From Aurantiacibacter atlanticus (GTDB lineage Bacteria > Pseudomonadota > Alphaproteobacteria > Sphingomonadales > Sphingomonadaceae), in NCBI RefSeq assembly GCF_001077815.2, contig NZ_CP011310.1:1736001-1800000 (forward strand): 64,000 bases of DNA, written 5' to 3'. The stretch's first letter is position 1. Every line of letters starts with the position of its first letter. Under the pieces are notes generated by a model, which did no database searches, had not been told where the DNA came from, and was given only the letters and a program-made list of their open reading frames with translations. This document shows positions 54,029 to 63,625 of the stretch, in pieces. The translations under genes and the position numbers were made by a program.

Positions 54029-55366
54029 CTATTCGGCGGCGGCGGGGGCGGACCCTGCCAATGCAGCAGCTTTTTCCGCCTTATAGAGCACTCCGCCGAG
54101 CCAGGCCGAAACGAGGCACATGGCCGCACTGAGCAGCAATTGCTCTGCCAAGGGTATGCCGATGGCACTCAATGCCAGCGCAAGTAGAGAGCCGACGACC
54201 ATCGCCCCGGAATTGACGATATTGTTCGCCGCTACGGCCCTGCTCGCCTGCGAGGTTGGAACCTTTGTTGTCAAAAAGGCATAAAGCGGCACAACGAACA
54301 TGCCGCCGAATATTGCGATAAACAGCAGACTGGACAGCACGGCCCAGGCGAGCGGGTATGACAGAAAAGTGGGAACATCCATCAGTCTTGAATCGACCAG
54401 CCCTGCATTCCATGCGCGGCACACAAAGTAGAAGACTGCCACCATCGCGCCCATCGCCAGAACCGAAAATGGTGCATAGCGTGCCGAAACAGTGCCCTTG
54501 AGCAACAGGTTCACTGCCACCGAACCAATGGCAACACCGATTGAAAAGAATACAAGAAACAGGCTCGCCACTTCTTTATTGGCCATCAGGACATTTTTGG
54601 CGAGAGGCGGGAACTGGATGAACAGCACCGCACCGATGGTCCAGAAAAAGCTGATTGCGAGAATGGCATAGAAGACTTCGCGATTGTGCATGATATCACG
54701 CACAAGCCGGTATGAGGATGTGAACGGGTTGAAATCGACCTTTTCGGGCATGCCCATCGGTGGGGCCGGTGGAACCTGACGACTGGTGAAATACCCGATA
54801 ATTGCAAATCCGACCACGGCGATTGCAGCAAATTCAACTGCAAGAAATCCGGCAAGAATTGTGCCCGCCATGATCGCGAGATAGGTGCCTGCCTCAACAA
54901 GGCCGGTGCCTGCCAGCACCTCGTCTTTTTCAAGATGCTGAGGCAGGATCGCGTATTTTATCGGACCGAAGAATGTGGAATGTGTGCCCATCGCGAACAG
55001 GGCAAGCATCAGCAGGGGGATCGCCACGACATCCACCGCAAAGCCACGCCACGCCATGAACAGGCCCATTGCACCCACCGCCATGATCACGATTTCCGCA
55101 GCCTTGACGATACGGATGATCGCTGCCTTGTCGCGCAGGTCTGCCAATTGTCCGGCAATTGCCGATAGCAGGAAGAAAGGCAGGATGAATACTGCGGATG
55201 CTACGCCGGAAAATATCGTTTCCGTGTCGGCGGAATTATACACGGCGTAAACGACGAACAGGACCATCGCCGTCTTGTAGAGATTGTCGTTGAACGCGTT
55301 CAGCAATTGGGTGACGAATAGCGGCAGGAACCGCCGCTGCTTCAGCAGGTGGGTGGATGTAAACAT
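54029..55366 (-). CDS. MFS transporter, LplT (lysophospholipid transporter)-like
   Basis: The 445 residues form about 12 membrane helices with the LplT-type start RRFLPLFVTQLLNAFNDNLYK and the STFFGPIKYAILP loop. In many proteobacteria this transporter flips lysophospholipid to an acyltransferase (Aas), often fused to it. Here no acyltransferase domain is attached or adjacent. ATG 55366 begins MFTSTHLLKQRRF. Confidence 0.85.
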   Translation of the reverse strand: MFTSTHLLKQRRFLPLFVTQLLNAFNDNLYKTAMVLFVVYAVYNSADTETIFSGVASAVFILPFFLLSAIAGQLADLRDKAAIIRIVKAAEIVIMAVGAMGLFMAWRGFAVDVVAIPLLMLALFAMGTHSTFFGPIKYAILPQHLEKDEVLAGTGLVEAGTYLAIMAGTILAGFLAVEFAAIAVVGFAIIGYFTSRQVPPAPPMGMPEKVDFNPFTSSYRLVRDIMHNREVFYAILAISFFWTIGAVLFIQFPPLAKNVLMANKEVASLFLVFFSIGVAIGSVAVNLLLKGTVSARYAPFSVLAMGAMVAVFYFVCRAWNAGLVDSRLMDVPTFLSYPLAWAVLSSLLFIAIFGGMFVVPLYAFLTTKVPTSQASRAVAANNIVNSGAMVVGSLLALALSAIGIPLAEQLLLSAAMCLVSAWLGGVLYKAEKAAALAGSAPAAAE

Positions 55367-55486
55367 GGTGCTGCTTGCGTTGCCTTCCTTTGGACGCCAG
55401 GTCGCTTGCGCAACGGGGCTTATCTTCAATCAAGATGGTAAGCCACGCTTTTTCCCACGTGATTAAACGGCTAGGGGTGAAACATC

Positions 55487-56080
55487 ATGTGGACATTGCC
55501 CAACATCCTCACCCTGTCGCGTATCGTGGCCCTGCCATTGCTTGCCTATCTGATGTGGTGGCCGGGATGGGAGCTTGGTTATCTGCTTGCCTTTGCCCTC
55601 TATTCGGCGATGGGCATCACCGATTTCTTCGATGGCATGCTGGCCCGTTCAAGCGGCGCTGTCAGCAAGCTGGGCATTTTTCTCGATCCGATTGCGGATA
55701 AGATTATGGTTGCCACCGTGATATTGGTGCTGACGGCAATGGGTGTCTTGCGCGGCCCATATGTGGGCGATGCACATGTCATCGCTGGGCTTATCATCCT
55801 GATCCGCGAAATCGCGGTTTCGGGGTTGCGAGAGTTTCTTGGCGGACTTCAGGTCAGCATTCCGGTCAGCAAGCTGGCGAAATGGAAAACCACGTTCCAG
55901 CTTGTCGCCCTTGGTTCACTGATACTGGGACAGGGACTGCCAAACTGGATTGTGATGGCAGGCGGCATTGCGCATAATATTCCGCATACGGTGGGGCTGG
56001 TAACGCTGTGGACCGCTGCCATTCTGACTTTGATTACTGGATGGGATTACCTTCGTGTGGGCCTCAAACACATGGATTGA
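55487..56080 (+). CDS. pgsA: CDP-diacylglycerol-glycerol-3-phosphate 3-phosphatidyltransferase
   Basis: First committed step to phosphatidylglycerol and cardiolipin. The 197 residues have NILTLSRIVALPLLAYL in the first helix, the signature DFFDGMLAR and LGIFLDPIADKIM, and helices to the end. With cdsA, psd and pssA in this window most glycerophospholipid head-group steps are covered. Confidence 0.95.
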   Translation: MWTLPNILTLSRIVALPLLAYLMWWPGWELGYLLAFALYSAMGITDFFDGMLARSSGAVSKLGIFLDPIADKIMVATVILVLTAMGVLRGPYVGDAHVIAGLIILIREIAVSGLREFLGGLQVSIPVSKLAKWKTTFQLVALGSLILGQGLPNWIVMAGGIAHNIPHTVGLVTLWTAAILTLITGWDYLRVGLKHMD

Positions 56081-56135
56081 AATCGGCATGGGCCGTCAGT
56101 CAATATCATCATGTCCTAAAGGCGAAGATGGCCGA

Positions 56136-57032
56136 TTAACCCGCGCGTAATTCTTCGGCAAGCAAGCGAAATTCATCCGACCTTGGTGAGTTTGTTCGCC
56201 ATACCAGCGCAATTTCACGGCTGGTATTGCGGCCTTTCAGCGGACGATAGACCACATCGGTTTCATGCAGGATGCCTGCATCGATAGCCATTTTCGGCAG
56301 CAAGGTCAGACCAAGACCATTATCCACCATTTGCACCAGCGTATGAAGCGATGTGCCTATCATCGTGGTGCTGGCGCGCAATTCTGCATGATTGCACGCC
56401 GCCAGCGCATGATCCCGCAGGCAATGGCCATCTTCCAGCAACAGCAAGCGCCCTTCTTCGATCATGGAAGGGGGCACTTCATCAGGTGGATTGCGTGGAT
56501 CGTCCTTGGGGAAAGCGACAAACAGATCGTCCTGCGAAATCACTGCTTTTTCGACTTCGCCAGTGGGGAAGGGCAGGGCAAGCAGGACGCAATCTGCGCG
56601 ACCATGGTGGAGCGATTCGAGGGCGTGTTCGGACGTTTCTTCTCGCAAGAACAGCTTGAGCTGTGGCCGTTCCTTCCGCAGTCGCGGCAAAATTCGCGGG
56701 AGCAGAAATGGTGCGATGGTCGGGATAACGCTCATCCGCAATTCGCCTGAAAGCGGCTTACCTGCAGCCTGCACAAGTTCGGCAAGCTCTTCTGTTTCGC
56801 GAAGTATACGGTGAGCCTTGGCAACCACGGAATTTCCCAATGGTGTAAAGCGTACCACGCGGCGACTGCGCTCCACCAATGTGACATTAAGGAGCGATTC
56901 AAGTTCGCGAATCCCGGCCGACAGCGTCGATTGAGAAACGAAGCTGGCTTCCGCCGCACGGCCAAAGTGCTGGTGCTGATGAAGCGCAACCAGATATTGC
57001 AACTGCTTGATCGTGGGCAAATAGGTCGACAC
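56136..57032 (-). CDS. oxyR: LysR-type hydrogen peroxide sensor OxyR
   Basis: The 298 residues have a LysR helix-turn-helix (HFGRAAEASFVSQSTLSAGI) and a sensor domain. The peroxidatic Cys lies in LLEDGHCLRDHALAACNH, where the second Cys is the partner for the regulatory disulfide. The start seems to be GTG 57032 (MSTYLPTIKQLQYL). It lies 12 bases after rnd on the same strand. No katA or ahpC is next to it. Confidence 0.92.
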   Translation of the reverse strand: MSTYLPTIKQLQYLVALHQHQHFGRAAEASFVSQSTLSAGIRELESLLNVTLVERSRRVVRFTPLGNSVVAKAHRILRETEELAELVQAAGKPLSGELRMSVIPTIAPFLLPRILPRLRKERPQLKLFLREETSEHALESLHHGRADCVLLALPFPTGEVEKAVISQDDLFVAFPKDDPRNPPDEVPPSMIEEGRLLLLEDGHCLRDHALAACNHAELRASTTMIGTSLHTLVQMVDNGLGLTLLPKMAIDAGILHETDVVYRPLKGRNTSREIALVWRTNSPRSDEFRLLAEELRAG

Positions 57033-57044
57033 AGCGGCTCTGCC

Positions 57045-58268
57045 TTATTTCGTCGTTGATTCGGCGGCCGAGCTGGCATCGGCAGCTTCTGCCTCGGCCT
57101 CCACGTCATCGATATGCGTCATCTTGAGGCGGCCCTTTTCGACTGCAAAGGCGAGCTTGCCTTCGACGAGCTCGAGCGCGTCCTTGCCGAATACTTCGAA
57201 ACGCCAGCCATCGAGGACCTGGAGCTTGCGCACACCGGCAGCCAGCGCCTCAAGCTCGTCCGACCGGGTGAGCAGGCGCGATGCGACGTCTATTTCGCGC
57301 GAACGGATCTTGAGCAGCAGCTTGAGAAGATCAGCCACAAGCGCGCCTTCCTTGCCCAGTGGTGCGCCACGCTTGGGCTTGGCAGGCATTTCTTCGTCGG
57401 GCAGCGGTTCGGCATTTTTCAGGACACGCATCAGCCGTTTGCCGATGTCGTTTTCCTTCCAGGCATTGGAGAGGCCGCGTACCTTGGCGAGGTCTTCCTG
57501 TTTCTTGGGCGGGTGGCTGGCAATATCGGCCAGAGTTTCATCACGAATGATCCGGCCCCGCGGGATGTCCTTGTCCTGCGCCTCGCTTTCGCGCCAGCCT
57601 GCCAGTGCCTTCAGTCGTCCCAGAACTGTTGGATTGCGACCCGGCGCGCGGATGCGCCGCCATGCCTGTTCGGGATCGGCGGCGTAGTTCGCCGGGTCCG
57701 CCAGCTTTTCCATCTCCGCATTCAGCCAATGGCCGCGGTCGGTCTTGATGAGCTTTTTCAGCATCCGGGGAAAGATTTTCGCCAGATAAGTGACATCGCC
57801 GATGGCGTATTCGATCTGCCGCTCGGTCAAGGGGCGGCGGCTCCAGTCGGTGAACCGCGCGCCCTTGTCGATAGTCTTGTTGAGCCAGCTTTCCACCAGA
57901 TTGGCATAGCCGATTTGCTCGGACTGGCTGATGGCCATCATCGCGATCTGCGTATCGAAGATGGGGAAGGGCGTCTTGCCGGTGAGGTTGTAGACGATTT
58001 CCACATCCTGCCCGCCAGCGTGGAATATTTTCAGGACCTCGTCATTCTCGCACAGCAGGTCGAGCAATGGTGAAAGGTCGATGCCATTGGCCAGCGGATC
58101 AATCGCCGCAGCTTCTTCCTCGTTGCCGACCTGTACCAGGCAGAGCAGGGGATAGTATGTGTTTTCGCGCATGAACTCTGTGTCCACGCAGACGAAATCA
58201 TGTTTGGCGAGCCGCTCGCAAAGATCGGCGAGGGTCTGGGAATCAGTAATAAGAGGATGGATTTGCAT
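57045..58268 (-). CDS. rnd: Ribonuclease D
   Basis: 3'-5' exoribonuclease trimming tRNA and other RNAs. The 407 residues carry the DEDDy residues in FVCVDTEFMRE, IFHAGGQDVEIVY, FPIFDTQIAMM and IEYAIGDVTYLAK. An HRDC-type domain follows (about 210-290) and an acidic tail ends the protein. Likely cotranscribed with oxyR downstream. Confidence 0.94.
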   Translation of the reverse strand: MQIHPLITDSQTLADLCERLAKHDFVCVDTEFMRENTYYPLLCLVQVGNEEEAAAIDPLANGIDLSPLLDLLCENDEVLKIFHAGGQDVEIVYNLTGKTPFPIFDTQIAMMAISQSEQIGYANLVESWLNKTIDKGARFTDWSRRPLTERQIEYAIGDVTYLAKIFPRMLKKLIKTDRGHWLNAEMEKLADPANYAADPEQAWRRIRAPGRNPTVLGRLKALAGWRESEAQDKDIPRGRIIRDETLADIASHPPKKQEDLAKVRGLSNAWKENDIGKRLMRVLKNAEPLPDEEMPAKPKRGAPLGKEGALVADLLKLLLKIRSREIDVASRLLTRSDELEALAAGVRKLQVLDGWRFEVFGKDALELVEGKLAFAVEKGRLKMTHIDDVEAEAEAADASSAAESTTK

Positions 58269-58333
58269 GTGTTTCTTTTCTGTTGTGGCCGGTTCACCGT
58301 CCTGCGCATTCCGCCATCGTCAATCTGCAAATC

Positions 58334-58362
58334 TTGACAAAGCGGCGTGCATACCCTGTTAG
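58334..58362 (+). promoter_or_regulatory. Possible promoter of aspS
   Basis: TTGACA at 58334-58339 is a perfect -35 hexamer. Seventeen bases later TGTTAG (58357-58362) could serve as a weak -10. The site is in the 174-base divergent gap between rnd and aspS, with a leader of about 75 bases. Confidence 0.45.
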
Positions 58363-58442
58363 CGCGCGCGTATAGCAAAGCCTTTTGGCTTACGCTGTTG
58401 CGCGCCCATAGCGCCATAGCCCCCGAAATGGAAAGAGTCCCG

Positions 58443-60284
58443 ATGCACGCCTATCGTACCCACAACTGCGCACAGCTTAGCAAGGCCGATGTCGGTCAGG
58501 ATGTTCGACTGTCCGGCTGGATCCATCGCAAACGCGATCATGGCGGCGTATTGTTTGTCGATCTTCGCGATCATTACGGCATGACTCAGATCGTGGCGGA
58601 TGAAGATTCGCCAGCGCTTGCCCTGCTCGATGGATTGAAACTGGAAAGCGTCATCACGCTGGATGGAACGGTCAAGGCGCGCGACGCGGCGGCGGTCAAT
58701 GCCAACCTGCCGACCGGCGAGATCGAGGTTTTTGCCCGTTCGGTAATTGTGCAGAGCCATGCCGACGAATTGCCGCTGATCGTCAATTCGGCAGAAGATT
58801 ACCCTGAAGAAACGCGCCTGAAATATCGCTTCGTCGATCTGCGCCGCGAACGGGTGCACAACAATATCATGCTGCGTAACCGGGTCATCAGCTCGCTGCG
58901 TCAGCGCATGATCGATCAAGGTTTTTCCGAATTCCAGACACCGATTCTCGGTGCATCCAGCCCCGAAGGTGCGCGCGATTACCTCGTGCCCAGTCGCCTG
59001 CATCCGGGCCGCTTCTATGCGCTTCCGCAGGCGCCGCAGATGTTCAAGCAACTCTTGATGGTGGCCGGCTTCGACAGGTATTTCCAGATTGCGCCGTGTT
59101 TCCGCGATGAAGATTTGCGCGCCGACCGTTCGCCCGAATTCTATCAGCTCGATTTCGAGATGAGCTTTGTCACGCAGGAAGACGTGTTCAACGCTATCGA
59201 ACCTGTGCTGGCAGGTGTGTTTGACGAATTTTCGGGCGACAAATCGGTGACGCCGGCGGGCGAGTTCCCGCGCATTCCGTATGCCGAGACCATGCTCAAA
59301 TACGGCACGGACAAGCCCGATCTGCGCAATCCGATCGAGATTTCAGACGTCTCGCAGCATTTCGCGCAAAGCGGGTTCGGCATTTTTGAAAAGATCGTCG
59401 GCGGCGGCGGTGTCGTCCGCGCCATTCCAGCACCCGGCACGCACGAAAAGAGCCGCAAGTTCTTCGACGAAATGAACGATTGGGCGCGCCGCGAAGGTTT
59501 TTCCGGCCTGGGCTATGTCACGCGCAAGCAGGGCGAATTCGGCGGACCGATCGCCAAGAACCACGGTCCTGAAAACATGGCAAAGATATATGAAGAGCTA
59601 GGCCTTGGCGAAAATGACGGATTGTTTTTCGCTGCCGGCAAGGAAAAGGACGCGGCCAAACTGGCCGGTGCCGCCCGCACCCGCGTGGGCGAGACGCTTG
59701 AACTGATTGATGCGGATTGCTTCAAATTCTGCTGGATCGTCGATTTCCCGATGTTCGAATATGATGACGAACAGAAAAAGGTCGATTTCAGCCACAACCC
59801 CTTCTCCATGCCGCAGGGCGAGATGGAAGCTCTCGAATCGCAGGACCCGCTCGATATCAAGGCGTGGCAATATGACATCGTGTGCAATGGCTATGAATTG
59901 AGCAGCGGCGCCATTCGTAACCACCGCCCTGATATCATGTACAAGGCGTTTGAGATTGCCGGATACAGCCGCGCCGATGTAGACGCGAATTTCTCTGGCA
60001 TGATCGAGGCGTTCAAACTTGGCGCGCCGCCGCATGGCGGTTCGGCCCCGGGGATCGATCGTATCGTGATGTTGCTGGCAGACGAGCCCAACATTCGCGA
60101 GGTCATCGCCTTCCCGATGAACCAGCGCGCGCAGGATCTGATGATGGGCGCGCCGTCTGTCGTATCGCCGCGGCAGTTGCGTGAATTGAGCATTCGCCTC
60201 GCGGGCGACGCCCTGGATACGCAGAAGTCTGCCAGCGATGCGGAGGCGTCCGATCCTGCACAGGTAAGCGACAACGACCTTTAA
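58443..60284 (+). CDS. aspS: Aspartate-tRNA ligase (bacterial type)
   Basis: Charges tRNA-Asp. The 613 residues comprise the anticodon-binding OB fold ([20 protein letters not shown]), class II motif 2 ([21 protein letters not shown]), the bacterial GAD insertion (about 290-420) and motif 3 ([13 protein letters not shown]). ATG 58443 gives MHAYRTHNC; the longer frame adds unrelated residues. Whether it is discriminating or also charges tRNA-Asn cannot be decided here. Confidence 0.96.
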   Translation: MHAYRTHNCAQLSKADVGQDVRLSGWIHRKRDHGGVLFVDLRDHYGMTQIVADEDSPALALLDGLKLESVITLDGTVKARDAAAVNANLPTGEIEVFARSVIVQSHADELPLIVNSAEDYPEETRLKYRFVDLRRERVHNNIMLRNRVISSLRQRMIDQGFSEFQTPILGASSPEGARDYLVPSRLHPGRFYALPQAPQMFKQLLMVAGFDRYFQIAPCFRDEDLRADRSPEFYQLDFEMSFVTQEDVFNAIEPVLAGVFDEFSGDKSVTPAGEFPRIPYAETMLKYGTDKPDLRNPIEISDVSQHFAQSGFGIFEKIVGGGGVVRAIPAPGTHEKSRKFFDEMNDWARREGFSGLGYVTRKQGEFGGPIAKNHGPENMAKIYEELGLGENDGLFFAAGKEKDAAKLAGAARTRVGETLELIDADCFKFCWIVDFPMFEYDDEQKKVDFSHNPFSMPQGEMEALESQDPLDIKAWQYDIVCNGYELSSGAIRNHRPDIMYKAFEIAGYSRADVDANFSGMIEAFKLGAPPHGGSAPGIDRIVMLLADEPNIREVIAFPMNQRAQDLMMGAPSVVSPRQLRELSIRLAGDALDTQKSASDAEASDPAQVSDNDL

Positions 60285-60298
60285 CCTGCATCTCCATT

Positions 60299-60342
60299 AA
60301 AAAAAAAAGGGAGCGCGAACTTTCACCGTTCGCGCTCCCTTT
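60299..60342. terminator. Bidirectional terminator between aspS and the DUF2383 gene
   Basis: GGGAGCGCGAAC (60309-60320) pairs perfectly with GTTCGCGCTCCC (60328-60339) around a seven-base loop. It is preceded by ten A and followed by TTTG, so it suits termination from both sides of this convergent junction. Confidence 0.88.
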
Positions 60343-60364
60343 GTTGCGTTCATGGTTAAGCGAA

Positions 60365-60799
60365 TCAGCTTTGCTGGCTTTCGATCATGTCACCAAAGCG
60401 TTCGCCTTCGCAGATTTCGGCGTAGGCTTGCTGCACCACAGTCCGCGATCCTGCATCAAGATCATCATTTTCGAGCGCGTTGGCGAATTTGCTCTTGATG
60501 TAATCTTCGCCTTCTTCAACGCGTTCCGCTGCAGCCTTGTCGCCACTTTCAAAGGCGTCGGTTATGCCCATCCATAATTGGTGGGCCTCACCGGTCATGG
60601 TTCCTTTGGTGACGAGATCGCCGCCTTGGTTTCGGATTTCATTATTCAGCTTCGAAACGGTCTGCTCACGCTGTTGGCAGCGTTGTTGCAGAGCCTGCTT
60701 GAGCTGGGGATCGTTGGCCTTCTCTGCGGCCTTGCGATAACCTTCGATTGAATCGAAAGCAGTGTCGGTCAGCGATTTGAGAATATTGTTAGCAGACAT
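60365..60799 (-). CDS. DUF2383 / PA2169-family four-helix-bundle protein
   Basis: The 144 residues are predicted all-helical and ferritin-like, starting MSANNILKSLTDTAFDSIEGY, with QRCQQREQTVSKLNNEI and the HQLWMGITDAFESGD segment. PA2169-family proteins are widespread in stress regulons, with unproven function. A possible EcfG promoter lies just upstream. Confidence 0.85.
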   Translation of the reverse strand: MSANNILKSLTDTAFDSIEGYRKAAEKANDPQLKQALQQRCQQREQTVSKLNNEIRNQGGDLVTKGTMTGEAHQLWMGITDAFESGDKAAAERVEEGEDYIKSKFANALENDDLDAGSRTVVQQAYAEICEGERFGDMIESQQS

Positions 60800-60834
60800 G
60801 AATTATGCTCCTTTTATCAATTGTATACCGACTC

Positions 60835-60859
60835 AACGGGCCAAGCCGAAAAGGTTTCC
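60835..60859 (-). promoter_or_regulatory. Possible EcfG general-stress promoter
   Basis: On the minus strand GGAAA (60855-60859), a 16-base spacer and CGTT (60835-60838) resemble the EcfG consensus GGAAC-N16/17-CGTT with one mismatch. The -10 is about 35 bases from the start codon of the DUF2383 gene, a typical distance. Confidence 0.5.
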
Positions 60860-61056
60860 CAATCTCGGCTTGAGACAATCACGGTTCGCCGCATGGCAGT
60901 CGATTTGAAAAGACAGATAAGGGAAGGTCGAGGTGTGCTGTGATCATAATGTCTCGCACGTCCATCCGGACATTCGGCCGCTACGGCCTCTTGCGCTCCC
61001 TCGCAGGGTTCATTAGGGCAAATCCAACTGATCACCCCAAGAGGAAGAGGGATTAC

Positions 61057-61293
61057 ATGAGCGATACCGCTGAACGCGTGAAGAAGATCGTTGTCGAACA
61101 TCTCGGTGTCGAAGAAGAAAAGGTGACTGCGGACGCCAGCTTCATCGATGACCTGGGCGCGGACAGCCTCGACATTGTCGAGCTGGTCATGGCCTTTGAG
61201 GAAGAATTCGGCGTTGAAATCCCGGACGACGCGGCCGAGAAAATCAACACGGTTGGCGATGCCAACAAGTACATCGAAGAGCATTCGTCCTAA
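61057..61293 (+). CDS. acpP: Acyl carrier protein
   Basis: Carries growing fatty acids on a phosphopantetheine arm. The 78 residues are acidic, with the attachment Ser in [28 protein letters not shown] precedes the ATG. It is followed by fabF, its main partner. Confidence 0.97.
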   Translation: MSDTAERVKKIVVEHLGVEEEKVTADASFIDDLGADSLDIVELVMAFEEEFGVEIPDDAAEKINTVGDANKYIEEHSS

Positions 61294-61346
61294 TCGGACG
61301 CGCAGCCTCGTTCGCGAATGGATTCCCCGGACGCGGACGGGGTTGG

Positions 61347-61376
61347 AAGGCTCAGCCCGTAAGGCTGGGCCTTTCT
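61347..61376 (+). terminator. Hairpin between acpP and fabF (attenuator or weak terminator)
   Basis: AAGGCTCAGCC (61347-61357) pairs with GGCTGGGCCTT (61363-61373) with one G-T pair. Only a short T-rich stretch follows. It could lower fabF expression relative to the abundant acpP message. Confidence 0.55.
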
Positions 61377-61395
61377 TGAATGTGGAGAGAAAAAT

Positions 61396-62655
61396 ATGCG
61401 GCGCGTTGTCGTAACCGGCCTCGGCCTTATTACCCCGCTGGGCGGGGATGTTGAAACCAGTTGGAAGAACCTGATCGCTGGCGAAAGCGGGATCGATCAG
61501 ATCACCCATTTCGACACAGAGGGGCAGAAATGCACCATTGCGGGCGAGGTGAAACCGGCCGATCATCCTTGGGGTTTTGACGCGAACAAGCGCGTGGACG
61601 GCAAGATCCAGCGGCAAGTTGATCCGTTCATCGTCTTTGGAATCGATGCCGCCGGGCAAGCTTTGGAAGACGCCGGGCTGACCGAAATGGACGATGCCAC
61701 AAAATTGCGGGCAGGGTGCTCGATTGGATCGGGTATTGGCGGACTGCCGGGTATCGAGTCTGAATCGATCAATCTTCACACTCGCGGCCCAGGGCGGGTG
61801 TCGCCGCACTTTGTTCATGGCCGCCTGATCAACCTTATCAGTGGGCAGGTATCAATCCGCTATGGTCTTATGGGGCCGAACCACGCGGTTGTAACAGCCT
61901 GCTCGACCGGCGCCCATTCAATTGGCGATGCCGCACGCATGATCCGCGAAGACGATGCCGACATCATGTTGGCAGGCGGAGCGGAAGCGACCATCTGCCC
62001 GATCGGTATTGCTGGCTTTGCACAGGCTCGCGCTCTAAATACCAGCTCCAATGATCGGCCCAAGGAAGCCAGCCGCCCTTATGACAAGAACCGTGATGGT
62101 TTCGTCATGGGCGAAGGCGCAGGCGTCGTTGTTCTCGAAGAATATGAACATGCGAAGGCGCGCGGCGCGAAAATCTATGCCGAGGTCGTCGGCTATGGCC
62201 TTTCCGGCGACGCCCATCACGTTACTGCGCCACATCCCGAGGGGATTGGCGCCGAAAACGCGATGCGCATGGCCTTGCGCAAATCAGGTCTCGCGGAAGC
62301 GGACATCGATTATGTGAACGCCCACGGCACGTCCACCATGGCCGATACAATCGAACTGGCAGCGGTAAAACGCGTGCTGGGCGATGATCTTGGCGGTGCC
62401 TCCATGAGCAGCACGAAATCGGCCATCGGGCACCTTCTCGGTGGCGCCGGCGCGGTTGAAAGCATCTTCTGTATCCTCGCCATGCGTGACCAGATTGTTC
62501 CGCCTACGCTGAATTTGCTGGATCCGGACGATGGCACAGAAGGTGTCGATCTTGTTCCCCTTACTGCGAAAAAGCGAGAGGTGAACGCAGTGTTGAACAA
62601 CAGCTTCGGTTTTGGTGGCACCAATGCGTCACTGGTGATGAAGCGGATCGATTGA
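61396..62655 (+). CDS. fabF: 3-oxoacyl-[ACP] synthase II (FabF)
   Basis: Elongating condensing enzyme. The 419 residues carry the catalytic triad: Cys in VVTACSTGAHSIG, His in VNAHGTSTMADTIE and His in STKSAIGHLLGGAGA. GGAGAG precedes the ATG. It ends one base before mltG, as is common for acpP-fabF-mltG. Confidence 0.96.
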   Translation: MRRVVVTGLGLITPLGGDVETSWKNLIAGESGIDQITHFDTEGQKCTIAGEVKPADHPWGFDANKRVDGKIQRQVDPFIVFGIDAAGQALEDAGLTEMDDATKLRAGCSIGSGIGGLPGIESESINLHTRGPGRVSPHFVHGRLINLISGQVSIRYGLMGPNHAVVTACSTGAHSIGDAARMIREDDADIMLAGGAEATICPIGIAGFAQARALNTSSNDRPKEASRPYDKNRDGFVMGEGAGVVVLEEYEHAKARGAKIYAEVVGYGLSGDAHHVTAPHPEGIGAENAMRMALRKSGLAEADIDYVNAHGTSTMADTIELAAVKRVLGDDLGGASMSSTKSAIGHLLGGAGAVESIFCILAMRDQIVPPTLNLLDPDDGTEGVDLVPLTAKKREVNAVLNNSFGFGGTNASLVMKRID

Positions 62656-62656
62656 T

Positions 62657-63625
62657 ATGAAGAAGCTGGGCTGTCTGCTTGCGGCAGTCATCCTTGCAGG
62701 GCTGGCAATCCTGGGCTGGTTCGGCTGGGGCTGGTGGGGCTCTTCCGAAGTTGAAGAGGAGGTGGCGTTCATCGTCCCCTCCGGTTCTTCCGTGACATCA
62801 GTCGCGCAGAAATTGGAGGAAGAGGATCTGATAGCCTCTGCCGACGCTTTTTTGCTGCGCGCGAAGATTCTCGGCAGTTCCGACCCGATCAAGGCGGGTG
62901 AATTTCTTCTGCCGGCCGGGGCGAGCGGTGCGAAGATACTCGGCACATTCCAGCATGGTGATGTCATTCGCCGTTTCGTGACCATTCCCGAAGGCACGCC
63001 GTCCGCGATCGTCCACGACATCCTGATGGCAGAAGAGTTGCTGGTTGGTGAAATTCCCGTTCCCGAAGAAGGCTCCGTCCTTCCCGAGAGCTATGATTTC
63101 GAACGCGGGGAGGACCGCGTTACGGTGCTCGCAAGGATGCAGCGCGCGATGGATGAGGTGATTGCCGAATTGTGGCCCAACCGCACACAGCGCACAGTGG
63201 TCGATACACCGGAAGAAGCTGTTATTCTTGCATCCATCGTTGAAAAGGAAACAGGCGTGCCGGAAGAGAGGCGCATGGTGGCAGGGCTGTATTCCAACCG
63301 CATTCGGCAGGATATCATGCTGCAAGCCGATCCTACCATCATCTATCCGATTACCGGCGGGCGCCCGCTCGGTCGTCGCATTCGCCAGTCCGAAATTCAG
63401 GCAATCAACGATTACAACACTTATTCCATGGTCGGGCTGCCGCGCGGGCCAATTACCAATCCGGGCAAGGAGAGCATTGCTGCGGTTCTTGATCCTGAGG
63501 ATACCGATGCTGTCTACATGGTAGCTGACGGGTCAGGCGGGCATGAATTCAATTCGACGCTGCAAGGCCATAATGAAGCGGTAGAACGGTGGTTTGCGCT
63601 GCGCCGTGAACGTGGCGAGATGTGA
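62657..63625 (+). CDS. mltG: Endolytic murein transglycosylase MltG
   Basis: Cuts nascent glycan strands at the inner membrane. The 322 residues have one N-terminal helix, a LysM-like subdomain (IVPSGSSVTSVAQKLEE) and the YceG core. The catalytic Glu is in ASIVEKETGVPEERRMVAGLYSNRI. The C-terminal GLPRGPITNPGKESI is present. Confidence 0.95.
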   Translation: MKKLGCLLAAVILAGLAILGWFGWGWWGSSEVEEEVAFIVPSGSSVTSVAQKLEEEDLIASADAFLLRAKILGSSDPIKAGEFLLPAGASGAKILGTFQHGDVIRRFVTIPEGTPSAIVHDILMAEELLVGEIPVPEEGSVLPESYDFERGEDRVTVLARMQRAMDEVIAELWPNRTQRTVVDTPEEAVILASIVEKETGVPEERRMVAGLYSNRIRQDIMLQADPTIIYPITGGRPLGRRIRQSEIQAINDYNTYSMVGLPRGPITNPGKESIAAVLDPEDTDAVYMVADGSGGHEFNSTLQGHNEAVERWFALRRERGEM

